Assembly: GCA_019136395.1 (NCBI GenBank)
Contig: JAGVUH010000183.1
Location: forward strand, 1 to 18,587
Source: Gammaproteobacteria bacterium
GTDB lineage: Bacteria > Pseudomonadota > Gammaproteobacteria > Chromatiales > Chromatiaceae
Reading direction: 5' to 3'
DNA length: 18,587 nucleotides
Positions within the stretch are counted from its first letter, which is position 1; the number at the start of each line of letters is the position of its first letter. Shown here piece after piece: positions 18,082-18,587 of the stretch. Under the pieces are notes generated by a model that saw only the letters and a program-made list of their open reading frames with translations, had not been told where the DNA came from and searched no databases. Made by a program: the position numbers and the translations under genes.

Positions 18082-18087
18082 TAAAAT
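18082..18087 (+). promoter_or_regulatory. Possible -10 element before the 73-residue gene
   Basis: TAAAAT lies 51 bases before the ATG at 18139, within GGGGTAAAATGCC. No clear -35 is seen, so the call is tentative. Confidence 0.3.
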
Positions 18088-18138
18088 GCCTCTGCCGGCG
18101 CAGACTGCCTTCGGTTCCCCCATTCCCAGGAGAAGAAA

Positions 18139-18360
18139 ATGACGATCGATCCTCAGTTGCTGGCAAAGGAAGTGGTGGATGGCTTTATCGAACTACTCCC
18201 CGGTGAGGTGGGCGCGCAAATCGACAAGGCCCATCGTGAGGATCTGGAACTGCTGGTGCGGGAGGCAGTGCGGGAGGCCGTCAATGCCTCGGTGGAACGT
18301 CTGGAGGAAGTGATCCGCGAGCTGCGCACCGAGACGGGCCGCACCCAGCTCGAACTTTGA
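18139..18360 (+). CDS. Small helical hypothetical protein
   Basis: A 73-residue acidic protein without signal peptide, membrane segment or cysteines. Not recognised. A strong ribosome site, AGGAG, lies six bases before the ATG, so it is very likely translated. It looks all-helical: residues 5-20 (LLAKEVVDGFIELLPG), then a long heptad-like helix from about 25 to 66, rich in Glu, Arg, Leu and Val, which could form a coiled coil or dimer. The C-terminus is TGRTQLEL. It sits between the broken ubiX and malQ, with a hairpin between it and malQ, so it is probably its own unit. Function is unknown; a small scaffold or regulatory adaptor is only a guess. Confidence 0.75.
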   Translation: MTIDPQLLAKEVVDGFIELLPGEVGAQIDKAHREDLELLVREAVREAVNASVERLEEVIRELRTETGRTQLEL

Positions 18361-18373
18361 CCCTGGTCCCGAT

Positions 18374-18420
18374 CCCTGGCGGGCGGGTGACGCCCCCCGC
18401 GTTCAGGGTCTGGTTCTTTC
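18374..18420 (+). terminator. Possible terminator after the 73-residue gene
   Basis: CCCTGGCGGGCGGG can pair with CCCCCCGCGTTCAGGG around a TGAC turn, followed by a pyrimidine-rich tail TCTGGTTCTTTCC. The stem has mismatches and the tail is not a pure T-run, so moderate confidence only. Confidence 0.45.
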
Positions 18421-18507
18421 CTCATCCGGTTCGGGCGCGGTGGCGGGCTGGCCAGGAACCCTCCGCCCCGGCTGCCGGCGGCGGCGCCAACCATGGAGCA
18501 TCGCGTC

Positions 18508-18587
18508 ATGACGACTGAATCCCGTTCTCCGCCCGCCAGCCTCGATCGCCGGCGCGCCGGGGTCCTGCTGCATCTCACCTCCCTGCC
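18508..18587 (+). CDS. malQ: 4-alpha-glucanotransferase, N-terminus only (3' end outside window)
   Basis: Only 26 codons are present, reading MTTESRSPPASLDRRRAGVLLHLTSLP to the window edge. RRAGVLLHxTSLP is the highly conserved N-terminal motif of amylomaltase/disproportionating enzyme (glycoside hydrolase family 77), which transfers glucan segments between maltodextrins or glycogen breakdown products in the cytoplasm. The ATG at 18508 has GGAG about nine bases upstream; an in-frame ATG at 18493 would put that site inside the gene. The small helical gene lies upstream on the same strand but is separated by a possible terminator. Confidence 0.88.
   Translation, partial: MTTESRSPPASLDRRRAGVLLHLTSL

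Overview
The window is GC-rich DNA from a Gram-negative bacterium. Typical housekeeping genes (ThyA, SohB, AceK, UbiX, RraA, a trimeric-type porin) point to a gammaproteobacterium. A purple sulfur bacterium or relative (Chromatiales) fits the gene set and base composition, but the genus cannot be fixed from sequence alone. No tRNA, rRNA, CRISPR array or transposase was seen.

Layout. 1-4603 (+): the 3' end of thyA, the S49 peptidase sohB, a membrane-anchored 7TM-PAS-GGDEF diguanylate cyclase and an orphan ParA-family ATPase. 4678-7677 (-): the Na+/proline symporter putP, an RraA-like gene and an AT-richer short-chain dehydrogenase that looks imported. 7795-12805: the glyoxylate-bypass block. 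aceB and aceA (malate synthase A, isocitrate lyase) form a minus-strand operon ending in a strong intrinsic terminator. aceK (isocitrate dehydrogenase kinase/phosphatase) is transcribed divergently from the same intergenic region, unlike the single aceBAK operon of E. coli. 12940-14289 (+): a protein whose N-terminal half resembles GOLPH3/GPP34 and whose C-terminal half looks like a divergent CYTH (triphosphate-tunnel) domain. 14357-16807 (-): a two-gene split chromate-type transporter, then an outer-membrane porin. 16808-17476: a repeat-rich intergenic region. 17477-17979 (+): ubiX broken by an internal deletion of about 91 bases, its 3' end grading into a degenerate 12-base tandem repeat. 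18139-18587 (+): a 73-residue helical protein and the first codons of malQ.

How the genes fit together. AceB and AceA make the carbon-conserving bypass. AceK decides flux between it and the TCA cycle by phosphorylating isocitrate dehydrogenase, and here it has its own promoter region and can be regulated separately. The rest looks like independent housekeeping or accessory genes rather than one system.

The items most worth a second look are the GPP34-CYTH-like fusion protein, the deleted ubiX with its in-frame tetrapeptide-coding repeat, the repeat cluster between porin and ubiX, and the divergent aceK arrangement. No clear new multi-gene system was found; the fusion protein is the best candidate for undescribed biology.
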